A stretch of DNA of 27,720 bases from contig LSYV01000004.1 of assembly GCA_001584585.1 (NCBI GenBank), forward strand, positions 1,739,797 through 1,767,516. The letters run 5' to 3'. Below, piece after piece: positions 9,926 to 20,435 of the stretch. The translations under genes were made by a program, and so were the position numbers. The first letter of the stretch is position 1. Each line of letters begins with the position of its first letter. This stretch comes from Gonium pectorale. Taxonomy: Eukaryota; Chlorophyta; Chlorophyceae; Chlamydomonadales; Volvocaceae. The notes below the pieces were generated by a model that was given only the letters and a program-made list of their open reading frames with translations, was not told where the DNA came from and did not search any database.

Positions 9926-11761
9926 ATGCAAGCGCAGTGTTTCGCAATGCGCGCTGCCCGCCCCACCCTTCCGTGCCGACGTGGACGCGTCGCTGCTTTC
10001 GGACCCGTCTGCAAGGTTACGACAGCCGCAGATGAGCGGTAGGTTGGACCGTGGACAATGGAAGCATCGTCCGCTCGGGCCTGCAGCCTAATTGTTTGAG
10101 CGGCACCAGCAATTAAGCGTCGATCACCTGACCCAATGTCATCGCAGCCCTCATCGGCGGGTTGCGAACGCCCTGCTTGCTGGCTTCGCGTCCGCAATCG
10201 TCCTGGCGTCGGGCAGCCAGGCGGCTGATCCGACCACCATCGCGGGGCCCGCCCGTGTCGTCGACGGCGACACGCTGGTGCGTTCGCAGCTTCTGCTGGT
10301 CTGACGCCCCCCGACACCAGAGCTCCAAGCCCCACACCATGCCTCTCTCCCATTCGCCGCAACCCGCTGTCCCCCGGCCCTCCGTGTCTGTCCTTTCATG
10401 GCCCCGCCCCTCGCCCGCCCGCTCGGCGCGATCGCAGGTAATAAACGGAGAGCGCATTCGGATGTACGGCATCGACGCCCCGGAGAGCGCCCAGCAGTGC
10501 CTGGACGCGCGCGGCGCGTCCTACCCGTGCGGCCTGGTCAGCAAGGACGCGCTGGCCAAGAAGATTGGCAGCGCCCCCGTGCGGTGCGAGGTGAAGAACG
10601 CGGACCAGTACGGTCGCAACGTGTCGGTGTGCAGCATGGCGGGCGTTGGCGGCAGCCTCGAGGACCTCAACGCGTGGCTCGTCAGCAACGGATATGCAGT
10701 GGCGTACCGGTGCGTACCGGGGGCCGTGGCTGCATGTGTGCCCCTTTGGTGGGGGCGGGACCACAACGCCGGGTCTGTGGGGGGTGGTGGGCGGCTGGCC
10801 GCGGAAGGGCAGCGTGATGGTACAGCTGGCTGCTGCGCGCGGGTCTGTGCGCTAGGGCATGCAGGTGCCGTGTGTCCTTCGTGCGAGGGCGGGCTGGCGC
10901 TGGCGGACCACGCTGTTCATCGTCGTCACAGGCGCGAAAGCCACTCTGCGGTGCCGCATCCTATGGCAGTGGGAATGCATGGCAGGCCCTTATCGTGTCG
11001 TGCACCGCACGCCCCACAGGCAGTACGGCAAGGACTACGTGTCCCTGGAGGACCAGGCGCATGCCGCGGGGAAGGGCATTTGGCAGGGACAGTTCCAGGT
11101 GAGACGGGGCGTGGGCGTGGGGGCGGAACTGAAATGCCGGACGCTTCTGCGCCGGGTGGTGCCAACCGCAGTCGTACACGGCGATGCCGTGGAGGTTTTT
11201 CAGCGCGACGGCCCTCCGACCCAGCATCCCGTACTCCGACTGGGGCCATCGCGCGTCTGTGTCCCTTTCCCATATGCACCCAAGCCATGTGGCTCCGCAC
11301 AGCATCACCACCACCACCATCAACACCATCGCAATCATTGCCGCCGCCAGGTGCCAACCCACGGGTCGCATGTGAGCAATGCACGGAGCGAGACGGCCTC
11401 GCGGCTATGCGCCCACGCGCCCACCCCCGCCCCTTACCCCCTCCTCTACCCCCTGACCCCACCTTTCCAGGTGCCCAGCGAATGGCGCAAGCAAAACAAG
11501 CGCGGCGAGGCCGGCCCCGTGGCGGCCTCCGTGGCCTTTGTGCCGCCGGCGCCCGCCGGCGCCAACGGCGGCGACCCCGTGCCCAACTGCGCCAACGGGC
11601 CCGCCATCAAGGGCAACATCAACGCCAGCGGCGAGAAGATCTACCACGTGTCGGGCGGCCGGTACTACGACTCGGTGCGAATCGACCTCAAGGACGGGGA
11701 GCGCTTCTTCTGCACGGAGACCGAGGCGACCGCTGCCGGCTGGCGCAAGTCCGCGCAGTAG
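9926..11761 (+). CDS. Thermonuclease-family (SNase) nuclease, probably plastid-targeted
   Basis: Exons join(9926-10038, 10148-10277, 10438-10709, 11020-11098, 11471-11761) give 294 residues; every junction is GT...AG and in phase. The SNase fold runs from about 70 to 200. Staphylococcal active-site residues map to Asp79 (in VVDGDTL), Arg89, Asp94 and Glu97 (in RMYGIDAPES) and Arg141 (in QYGRNV), all kept, while Thr41 is replaced by Ala95. This predicts a calcium-dependent endonuclease cutting DNA and RNA. The C-terminal module (238-294; IKGNIN, GEKIYHV, ERFFC, EATAAGW) is the extension seen on many bacterial, especially alphaproteobacterial, members. Residues 1-37 are Arg/Ala-rich like a plastid transit peptide; then RRVANALLAGFASAIVLASG (41-60) and SQA|A resemble a twin-arginine lumenal signal. 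Cys102, 112, 131 and 146 could form disulfides. TGTAA at 12520 fits as the 3' end. Confidence 0.93.
10163..10219 (+). other. Predicted twin-arginine (Tat-like) signal in the nuclease
   Basis: Codons 41-63 read Arg-Arg, then a hydrophobic stretch of about 16 residues, then Ser-Gln-Ala before Ala-Asp. This fits a thylakoid-lumen Tat signal with an A-x-A-like cleavage site, placed after a stroma-type transit region. It is inferred from composition only; a plain secretory signal is an alternative. Confidence 0.4.
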
Positions 11762-12549
11762 GCGAGATACCGGGGCGCAGCGATGCCGGAGGTTGGGATG
11801 GAGCGGGCTTGTGTGGTTCGTACTGCCGGATTCGGCTGTTCGCGGAGTGAAGTTTGTGGGGGCTGGGCGGGCGGCTCCTGCGGGGAGGTGCGCCTGTGTG
11901 CGCCGAGAGTGCTGTCGGGTGGCACTAGCCGCAGTGGTTCGCGGCTGCAGCGCATCGTTGGAGATGCGGGCGGCGACTGTGTCGTCGTTGGAGAGAGTTG
12001 TGCGAAGGTGGGCAGCGTAGTAGAGGTAGGCTATGCAGGCAGGAGTGGATAGAGATGCAGGAGCGTGTAGGATAGCGGCAGAGAAAACAATATTGAGCGG
12101 TTGTTGGATGCAGAAGGTGTGTGAGTTGCAGGGTAGGGCATGTAGGCGAGAATGCGCCCGGAGTGTGCATCAAGTGTGCAGGACGGAACAGGCACCGCGA
12201 GGCGTGCATGTTCGCCGCCCGGTTTTGATTTACGTGAGCGGCGACGCTAGCGAGTGGTAGCTTACCCCAGTAGGCAGGGCTGAGGTGGCGGGCGCAAGGG
12301 TGCGCGCAAGGACCTCAGTACACACCAGGTGCACGACAGGCTGTCAAGGTATGGGCCCAAGCGTATGGTCGGGTCAGGTTGTTGTTGAATTCATGTTTTA
12401 CAGCTATTTTATTGACATCTTACGCTACACCGGCTGCTTTTGCTCTTGCTCCGTGCAAGGATAGTCCTCTGTCGCTCATTTTGGTGTAGCCATCTGAATA
12501 TTCTGAACATTGCTGTATCTGTAATGCGACGACAACTTACCTAATCAGC
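11762..12549 (+). other. 3'UTR of the nuclease gene and spacer to the next gene
   Basis: No coding pattern is seen. The text is G/T-rich like algal 3'UTRs and becomes AT-richer from about 12390. It includes the polyadenylation signal at 12520, and the next start codon is only 25 bases beyond that. Confidence 0.6.
12520..12524 (+). terminator. TGTAA polyadenylation signal of the nuclease gene
   Basis: This is the first TGTAA on the plus strand after the nuclease stop, about 760 bases downstream, inside an AT-richer patch. The distance is normal for chlorophycean 3'UTRs. Confidence 0.6.
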
Positions 12550-14244
12550 ATGCCCCAGTTGCGGCTACTGCGGTTCCACGCACCAGGCCATGTCGCTCGA
12601 CCGACACCACGGCGTGTTGCACTCAATCATGCACAGCACCGCTCGCCAACATGGCACACGACACCTACTCAAGCACTTGACGCAGCAGCTGCTGCAGAAA
12701 CTATTGCCCTGGTCCACCCATGGAAGAGCCTGACCCCCGATGCCGACCCCGCGCCACAACTCTCTCCCCTACGAGCCATCCTGACCCAGTCCCTTGGTCA
12801 CCCCTCGCTCGTGGCCTTGCTGGATGCCGCCGTTGCATGCGCAGCTTCAGAAGGTATGAGGTCTCCGCCGTACGTGCCCGGGCTTCTGACAGCCCCGGAT
12901 GGTGTTCGATCCAATCGCCGCTGTCAGCTCCCACATCTGTCTGTGCCACATCTCCTGCACATCAGAGCCTTATGAGCCCACCACCCCACACGGTCCACAG
13001 ATGCTGCGAGCCTGCAGGGCTCAGACGAGGCTGACGTGGGGAAGCCTGCGCCTGACGTCGTACTCGCGCCACGCCACCTGCTTGCGGCGCTCCTGCAGTC
13101 CCCCGCCTCCTGTCCCGCCCTGCATGCCGCCCTAGCGCGGTACGGCTTTCCGACTGACGCGGCGATCTCACAGCTGCTGGGCCGCGCGCCGCTGCCGCGG
13201 CGCACGCCGCCCCGTGGCGGCGGCCTGGCCCTTGACACCGGGGGGCGTGGCGGCAGTGCGGGCCGCGACGGCCAGGCGATGGATGGGGCGGAGCTTGGAG
13301 CTGAGGACGCTCTGGATGCGAGTAGCTTGGCCGCACTTAAGGGACTTGACGAAGCACTTGGGGTGAGGGACTGGGGACCGTGCGAGGCGGGCTTCGGGTT
13401 GCCAGCACAGTGGGAATGGAACTCTCCTTGGGACCGGCGCTGATGTCTTATGACCCGAATGCCACCGCTCCGTCTTCCATTCCTTGCTGTGGATGTGGGC
13501 GACGGGGTGCGCCGTCGGGAGGCAGAAGGGGTTGGGTCCATCACGTCCGCGCCGCAAGACGGCAGCAGTGGCGGACGGAGGCATGCCAGAAACATGATCC
13601 GCTTTGCCAATGGATCGCAGCAAGCGAGTGCATACCGGTGCGAGCCAATCACCTGCCATAACCGTCGCCGCCAGTGTCACATCCCTGGAATCAGACTACG
13701 TTCCCTTCCCTTCCCTTCCGCGCGCGAATCGCCCACGTCTACCCGTACAGGACAGCGAAGAGGATCGCCGGTCTGACGTGGAGGCCGTTGGCTATGCCGC
13801 GAGCGCTGCGGCCCAGGGGGTGCTCCTGCAGGCCTACCGCTGGGCCCTGTTCGCGGGTAGGTCATTTGTATGGGGCCCGCGTGGTCCTGGGCCGCGCGGG
13901 GCGTGGTCAGACGGTCACAGGCTTTCCGTCTATAAACGCGGCCCGCTGGCGCGCGCCCGCCTTCCTCCCTAGTCCCTCCGCACAGCGCACTCGGAATGTG
14001 ACGCCGTCGCCATTGACATTCCCATCCAATTCCATGCCATCTGAACGTCCTCTATGGGCGTGTGCCTGATTATGGACCCCTCCCTCGCGGTGCTCACGCC
14101 CTCTCAGGCTCGCCCGACGTGCGCCCAGCCCACGTGGCGCACGCGCTGCTGGCGGCTGCCTGCTTCTCTCGCTTCCGGACTGGCTTCGTCACCGACCCAC
14201 CAGCGCAGTGGGCCCTGGAGCTCTTCGCGGTGCTGCCCGGCCTC
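12550..14244 (+). other. Region encoding the two putative Clp N-type repeats
   Basis: Both repeats share the order: helix ending in small residues, basic or polar turn, H-L-L/V-A-x-A-L-L helix, then a Leu-rich helix. The first spans the exon 1-2 junction and the second the exon 3-4 junction, each interrupted by an intron at an equivalent place just before the H-containing helix. This supports an internal duplication. I cannot measure the similarity here. Confidence 0.45.
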
Positions 14245-17200
14245 GTGTGTCATTGGGTGTGTGGGTGGATGGTTGGGTGGGATAGATGGGTGGGTGAATG
14301 GGTGGGTGGGTGGGTGAGTGGGTGGCCTTTTGCACCGGGGAACACCGGGGGGGGGCGGCGAGGGTAAGCAAGGGCGCCTCGCTTGCCTTTTGCGCCTGCA
14401 CGGCTCTGGGCTTAAGCCTTGTGAAGGCATGGGACGGACAGAATGGGTCCCACAAAGGAGAGGCCAGAGCGCATCACACTCGCAGGTCACATGCCTCGGC
14501 GTGCAAAGACCTTCGTATGCTGCTGCCGTGCGTACGGGGAGTCATCCGTGTGCAGCGTGGACTTGACTTTTGCGACCAACGGTCCACGACCCCGCAGGCG
14601 CTCGCTGCCCTGCAAGCCGAGCTGGGCAACACTGCAGCTACCGCCGCCGCCACCGCAGCGGCAACAGCTGCGGGCACTTCCGCCCCTCTCGGTTCATCTG
14701 CCCCCTCAGCCGTCGTGGCCGCTGCGGCAACAACAGCAGCATCGATGCCATCAGCAGCAGCTGCTGCTGCAGCTCTTACCACTGCCGCCGAGCTATTGCA
14801 GGGCTATGGCGGCTCCGGCCTCTTGCCATCACGAAACACACTCGACGCCATTGCAGCCTCGTTGGCGAACGCGTCCGCGGCCCCATCGGACGAGCCCGCT
14901 GCGGCGCCCTCCTCTTCTCCCACCTCTCGGGAAAATGTCCCACCGGCTGCGGTTCAGGTGCTGGTGGCCTGCGCGGCGCTTGGCTACCGCCTCCCGCCCG
15001 GCGCCCTGCCGTCGCTGCTGCTGCCGGATCAGTCGGAAGAGCAGCACCCGGACTGGGGGACATGGCTGACGCCGCAGCTGCTCGGGGAGTGGTTGGGCGC
15101 GATGGCCTTCCACGGCCTGGCCCCCGAACCCCGCAGCGCCTCGGCCGCCTCCGCAGGTGCCCCAGCAGCAGCAGCCACCATCGCCGTGCCCACCAGCGCC
15201 GCAGGGTGCGGCGGCGGAAACGGCGGCGCTGACAGCGGCACCACGGCAGGCGGGGTGGAGGTGGCGGGACACCGTTGTCAGCGCTGCCACGCCTGGCTGG
15301 AGCGACACGTGCTGCGCTGCCTGTCGTCGGCAACGGCCTGGGAGCTGCCCGCCCTAGCGGCGCGGCTGGCGGCGCTGGCGGCGGCGGATCCCGGCTGGGC
15401 CCGCTGCGCCGCTCGGGCCACGGAGCTCGCGTGCCGCGCCTGCTTGACCATCACGCCGCTGTGGAACGGGAACAGGATCTACCAAGACTTGATTAACATT
15501 GGGGATGCGATACTGACGATGGCGACGCTTGCTGCGTCGGTGGGCGACGGCGGCGGCGCTGCTCTGGACTGCGGCGGCGGCGGCCGGGGAGGAGCTGTCG
15601 GTGATCTCGGGGGCGCTGGCGAGCGTGCCTGGCTGGCGCCTTGGGCGGCCGTGGAGCTGCCGTACCAGGCGCAGCGCTGGGCCCGCAAGCTTGCGGCCCG
15701 GGTGCACAAGGGAGGCCCGGGCGGCATGGTCGTGGGCTCGAGGCGGCCGCTGCCCCGGGAGCCCGAGTGGCCCACCTTCGAGCAGGCCGCGATGCTGCTG
15801 CTGCAGGCGGTGCGCCTCGCTTCCGCAACTGCGACGGTAACCCACGGGTCGGTGGCAGACAGGTCCGGAACCGACTCGCCGGCACCACGCCCGTCCACGG
15901 CGAAGACGGCGCTGCCGCTGCCGCCGCCGCTGACATATGGCCTGCTGGCCAACCTGCTGGTGGCGCTGCAGGCGCAGCTGCGGACTTGCTCCGCGGGGCC
16001 CGAGCAGCTGGGGCTTGTGAGGCTAGCATTGGAGGAGCTGTGCGCCTTGGAGGGATCCTCGTCTTGCAGTGAGCACGACACCTGCACCGGGGCTGCTGCT
16101 TTCCTGTGTGACGCCCTGGTGCGCAAGTACGCCAGGTGGCTGCCGGCAGCGCAGGTCGCCTACGGGCACGGCGCCGGCAACCACGGGGACCACCCCAGCC
16201 GCCTGGACGGCGACAGCAGTGGTGGCTGCAGTGGCGGCAGCGGTGGCAGCGACGGCGGTGGTGGCATCACCACGGGCGGGCGTGGCAGTGGCATCAGTGG
16301 CACCAGTGGCATCAGCGGTAGCAGCGGCGGTGATGCGCCGTGTGAGGACGTGGCGTCTCCGTCCCGGTCATCGTCGTCGACAACGGCGCTAATGGCGTTG
16401 CTGCCCTCGTTCGTGTTGGGCCAGACCTACCGGACCTGGGCGCCGGACCTGACGCCGCCGGTCGCCGCGGCGCTGCACCGCGCCTATTTCAGGGTGGCCA
16501 CGGCGCGCGGGGCCGCATGCGCCACAGGCGACGCGAACGCGGCGGAGCCGTTGGATACAGGAGCGTCGAGCGGAGGGGCAGGGGCGTCGGCTGCAGCGGC
16601 AGCGGAGGACGCGCTGCACGTGGCGCGGCGCTGCCTGGCACGGCTGCACTACCCAATCACAGAGTCGCAAACCGACATGGACGCAGACCCGACCTCCAGT
16701 TCCACTGTAGGCGCGGGAATCAGTTCCGGCGGCACGTCAATAGGCGGGACAGAAGACCCATGGGCCTGGCCGCGCCACGCGCCCTACGACTCCTCCTCCT
16801 CCCTCTCCTCTCCCGCCGGACGCGCCGCCGGCAGCACACCGCTGCAGCGCCGCGGCGGAAACCACGCACCCCCAGCGCCCGCGGCGGCACAGCGGCTGCT
16901 GGTCGCCCGCGAGTACCCGGACGTCCGCAACCTGTCCCCGCTGCCGCCCGCGCACCGACTGCTCCAGCTCCAAGCCGGCGCCGCCGCCGCTGCTGGCTCG
17001 GGCCGGGACCCAGGCCCAGGCAACGGCAGCAACTTGTCTGGCGCGCCCGCAGGCCTGCTCGTCGCACTGCTCCGTGCGGGCCTTGTTACCCCTGCTTCCG
17101 TCGCCCGTGGCACGCTGGCTGCGGGGCCGGGTGCCGAGGCGGACTCCGCGCTACCGGATTTACCAACGGTAACTGGTGCTGCCGACGCTGACGCCGACGC

Positions 17201-19157
17201 CGGCGCCGACACCCCCCGCACGGCCCTGTCGCCCGGCTTCGACTCCCGGGCCCGCGAGCTGCGCCTGGCGCCCGGCGTGGCGACGGCCGTGGTGCGCGCG
17301 CTGGTGTGTCGCTGTCCGCCCGAGTGCCTGCGCCCCGAGGAGCTGTGGCTGCTGCACGTCGTGGACCGGGACGCGCGCCTGACCGCACGGCTGAGGCGCG
17401 AGGAGCAGGAGGGGGAGGCGGGGTACAATGCTGGAGCTGCAATGGCCTACGTTCGCGGTGCGCAACATGAGCGGTCGCTGGGTACGGGCCAGGACGGCGG
17501 CGAGGAGGGCTCGTTGGCGGCCAGGTGGCAGGACTGGCTGGGCGCGGCGTGCAGGGCGAAGGTGGACTCGTCACCCGGGCTGTGCGACCATCACTCGTCC
17601 GCTTCACCACCGTCGCCGTCATTCCCGCCGCCACCCTCACCGTCGCCGCCACCCGTGTCGGTGCCCACCAACTGCCCGCCCACGGCGCTGCGGCCTGCGC
17701 TGCCGCCGGTGTGCCGGCTGGAGCTGCTGCTGCTGCAGGGGCGCCATGCGGCGGCGCAGGCGGCGCTGGCGGCCATGTGGCAGGGAGACTGGTACCGGGG
17801 GGACGCAACCAGCCTGGCGCGCTTTAGTGCAACCGAGCTGCTCTTCGTGATGTGCGCGCTGGTGCACCTCAAGGAGCTGGAGGTGAGCTGATGGGGTTGG
17901 ATGGGAACTGGGTACGCAGCGCATGACGCCCCGGATCGCATTGGGAAGGTATGACGGACGATCTTGTGGCGCTGATGGTGGGCCAAGCTTATGAAACGGC
18001 GTGCTCACGCTCGACAAGCGGGCTTGTGGATGCAGGCGGTGGGGTTAAAGAGGCTGGGAAGAAATCGCACTAGGGAAGCGGTGATGTGGGTGTGCGTGCG
18101 CGTGTGGGGATGGGAATGCGGATGTTAAGGGCTGGGCACACGAACAGGGCTGAGCCCGCCTGCCGCAGGGGTAGCCATGGGCCAGGGGTAAGGCTCTCCA
18201 ACTCGTACGCGCGCCGCTGACCCACAGGCAGATGCGGGCACGTTTCGTTGAGTCTGGCTGTATGCTGTCTGGCTTGGGATTGGGCCAACAAGCCGCCCCG
18301 CCCATGGCCGGCGAAGGCGAGCTGCCGCCTCTCGGATGCCGGGCGCCTCATGTGTCTCCCATCACTCGTGCACACCATGCGACCGTCTTGCGTGACCCCC
18401 CCCCCGCCCCACGGAATGGCACGCGCCTCCGTCTTCTCCACTCAGAGCGCCTTTCAACACACTGGCCCCCACTTGCCCTCCCTCTTCCTGCTCCCTCCTC
18501 CCGCGCGCCCAGGAGCTGGGCGGCGTGTCCTTGGGCTGGCTGTCCGGGGACGGCGCCGCCGACGAGGCGCTGCGCCTCCTGGCGTGTCCCTCGCTGGCGG
18601 CGCTGCTCGCCCACCCCGCCGCCGCCTGGGGGGTCGGCCCTGGGGGCCCCTACGCCCCACGCGACCTGGCCGCGGAGAAGCGCGTGCGCGGCGCCAAGCT
18701 GCTGGACGCCGCGGCGGGGGTAGACGAGTACTTTGAGCGCACGGCGGCGGCGCTGCGGCAGGTGGCGGCGACGGGCAGCAGCGGCGTGTTGGGCGGCGGG
18801 CGGCTGGACCCCTACCGCACGCTGGACGCGCAGGGAGACTCGGCGGCGGCGTTCGAGGGGCAGCGATGGCTAGAGGAAGGGGCAGCGGGAGGGGGAGCGG
18901 GAGAGGGGGAGGCCTATGTGAGCACAGCGGGGTCGGCGGATGGGGGCTCCCCTGGCACAGGAGGAGGAGGAGGAGGTTGGACGGGCGGCATGGAGCTGCT
19001 GCAGCGGGAGGGCGTCAGCGTGACGGGGCTGCGGGCCAGGCGCGCACCCGGCGCCCGCGGCTGGGAGGCGCTGCTCGGGCGGGAGGGTGCGGCACGGCTG
19101 CGATCGGCGCTGGCGGCCATGGGGTACGACCCAGCGGCCTGGATGGCGGGCCGCTGA
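12550..19157 (+). CDS. Large protein with two Clp N-like repeats and a helical, low-complexity body
   Basis: Exons join(12550-12853, 13001-13362, 13751-13856, 14108-14244, 14598-17882, 18513-19157) give 1,612 residues; all borders are GT...AG and in phase. Residues about 86-162 (LVALLDAAVACAAS, then RHLLAALLQ, ARYGFPTDAAISQLL) and about 244-301 (LLQAYRWALFAG, then VRPAHVAHALLAA) follow the Clp N-domain repeat pattern: two helices around a HLLxALL core. No Walker motif follows, so it is not a Clp ATPase; single-domain ClpT accessory proteins are the nearest known idea. Residues 304-1398 lie in one 3.3 kb exon with Leu/Ala-rich helical pairs (AAVQVLVACAALGYRLPPG, TPQLLGEWLGAMAFHGLAPE) faintly like OPR/FASTK solenoids, split by Ala, Gly/Ser and Pro linkers, with one CQRC. 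The last exon adds helical segments ending AMGYDPAAWMAGR. Function is unknown; plastid action is only a guess. The start codon is the least certain point. Confidence 0.72.
14245..14597 (+). other. Intron 4 of the Clp-like gene, with TGGG minisatellite
   Basis: The donor CTC|gtgtgt and acceptor ccccgcag|GCGCTC give a phase-0 intron of 353 bases. An open frame through its 3' part falsely extends the large exon to the left. It carries the TGGG/GTGGAT repeat at 14257-14326. Confidence 0.65.
14257..14326 (+). repeat. Tandem TGGG repeat with perfect four-tract G-quadruplex motif
   Basis: The stretch is a run of GTGG/GTGGG units, including four GGG tracts separated by single T at 14300-14314, the textbook very stable parallel G-quadruplex pattern. 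It lies on the sense strand of an intron, so a quadruplex could form in the pre-mRNA. Confidence 0.85.
16213..16340 (+). repeat. Gly/Ser trinucleotide-type repeat inside the large exon
   Basis: Imperfect AGTGGC/GGTGGC/ATCAGTGGC units encode a Gly/Ser/Thr/Ile linker of about 40 residues. All copies keep the reading frame, which is consistent with a protein-coding microsatellite acting as a flexible linker. Confidence 0.8.
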
Positions 19158-20435
19158 GCGGCGGTGCAGTAGGCGCATGCGCGTGCGCCCATCCCCTGCG
19201 TGGCCCTCTTAAGACCTGGTCCGTGTGAAGGAGTGTGCTAGTCGTGCCGGCGGCCCTGCGGCCCTGCGGCCTCACGCCCCGAAGGCAGGGAAGGCCGCAC
19301 GGGCGAGAAAGGCTTTGATGGAGGGACCCCACAGCCGCAGTCGAGTGTCGAGATTCACGAGTAGCCGGTCTGCGGACGACCGGCTTCAAACAAATCATCG
19401 CCTAGGGCTCACTCAGGCATAGGTGCAGGATCCGTACAAGAGATCCAAGAGAACGAAATCCGGGCCAGCAATTGGAGTTTCGCGTATGTCGGTCGCTTGA
19501 GATTGCAAAGGGACGCCACAGAAGCTGAACTCTGCCAACCGGAGTCTGGCGATGACCGACGTCATTCCTTGCGTCATTGCCGGATCCAACGGCTCAACGG
19601 CTCACGGCGAGAGGTGGATGAGAGGCACGCCGCAATGCCTGTACGGCTTGAAAGTATGGTTTGGCCCATCCCCCCCCCCCCGGACACGCGCAGCTGCATC
19701 ACGCAATGGTGCAGCAAGCCCTCCCAAACAACACGCCCAGGGCATCCACTCACGAGGAAAGGCTGCGCCCGCGCTGCACCTCGGATGGCCAACGCACCAG
19801 CCACCTGAACAGCCTGCACAGATACACCAGTGGGCTGAACCATCGAGCGCTGCCCACCACCGTCCATTACCGCCCGCAGAACGGAGCAGGTGCGCAGTCC
19901 GCACAGAATCAACCTCCTAGTCCTTTGCGCACTGGCAGCGCAAGCCCCACCTCCAGCCACCGTACCGTACATACGTTTATTAACAGCGTGAATGCTGGAT
20001 GCCAGCTGTTGGCTGAGCACGATACGATGAATGTCAACGGGATGCAGTACACTGTACGTCACGGCGCACAGGTCACTGCACAACAGCAAAACCAGACTCC
20101 TATTGTACATCAGTCGGGTTGCAAGCCTGTCTCATACATCACGCATGTACATATGCGCACGACCTGATGTGGGGAACATCCTGACTAGGGCTTTCGACAC
20201 GCCTTTCGCCGCCGGCACCTGCACGCCGGCACCCGAGCGGCCTACGCCCCTCACCCCGCGGCTTCCCGTAATCTTCACCGCCGCAAGCAGCTGGGCCCTC
20301 AAATGCCCTGGTGGCGCAACTATGGTTGCGTGCCTACTACGGCCTCCCCTGCTGATGCCTAACAAACAGTCACTTGCCACCAATGGTCCCCTGCTCGCAG
20401 GGCACTACCGGTAAACGCCCCCCACCGTCCTGTTC
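19158..20435. other. Convergent intergenic region (3' ends of two genes)
   Basis: The stretch lies between the stop of the Clp-like gene (+) and the stop of the ankyrin gene (-), so it should hold two 3'UTRs. I see no gene. A 12-base C run at 19670-19681 and short GCGGCCCT repeats near 19250-19272 stand out. I found neither TGTAA on the plus strand nor TTACA for the minus-strand gene, so the 3' ends are not placed. Confidence 0.55.

Noticed and set aside
10162..11850. A 562-codon open plus-strand frame across the nuclease gene
   Set aside because: It agrees with the nuclease only in exon 3; elsewhere it runs through introns and wrong frames, kept open by high GC.
14298..14597. Leftward extension of the large exon of the Clp-like gene
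   Set aside because: It lies in an intron with good borders, includes the TGGG repeat and low-bias codons, and skipping it joins exon 4 in phase.
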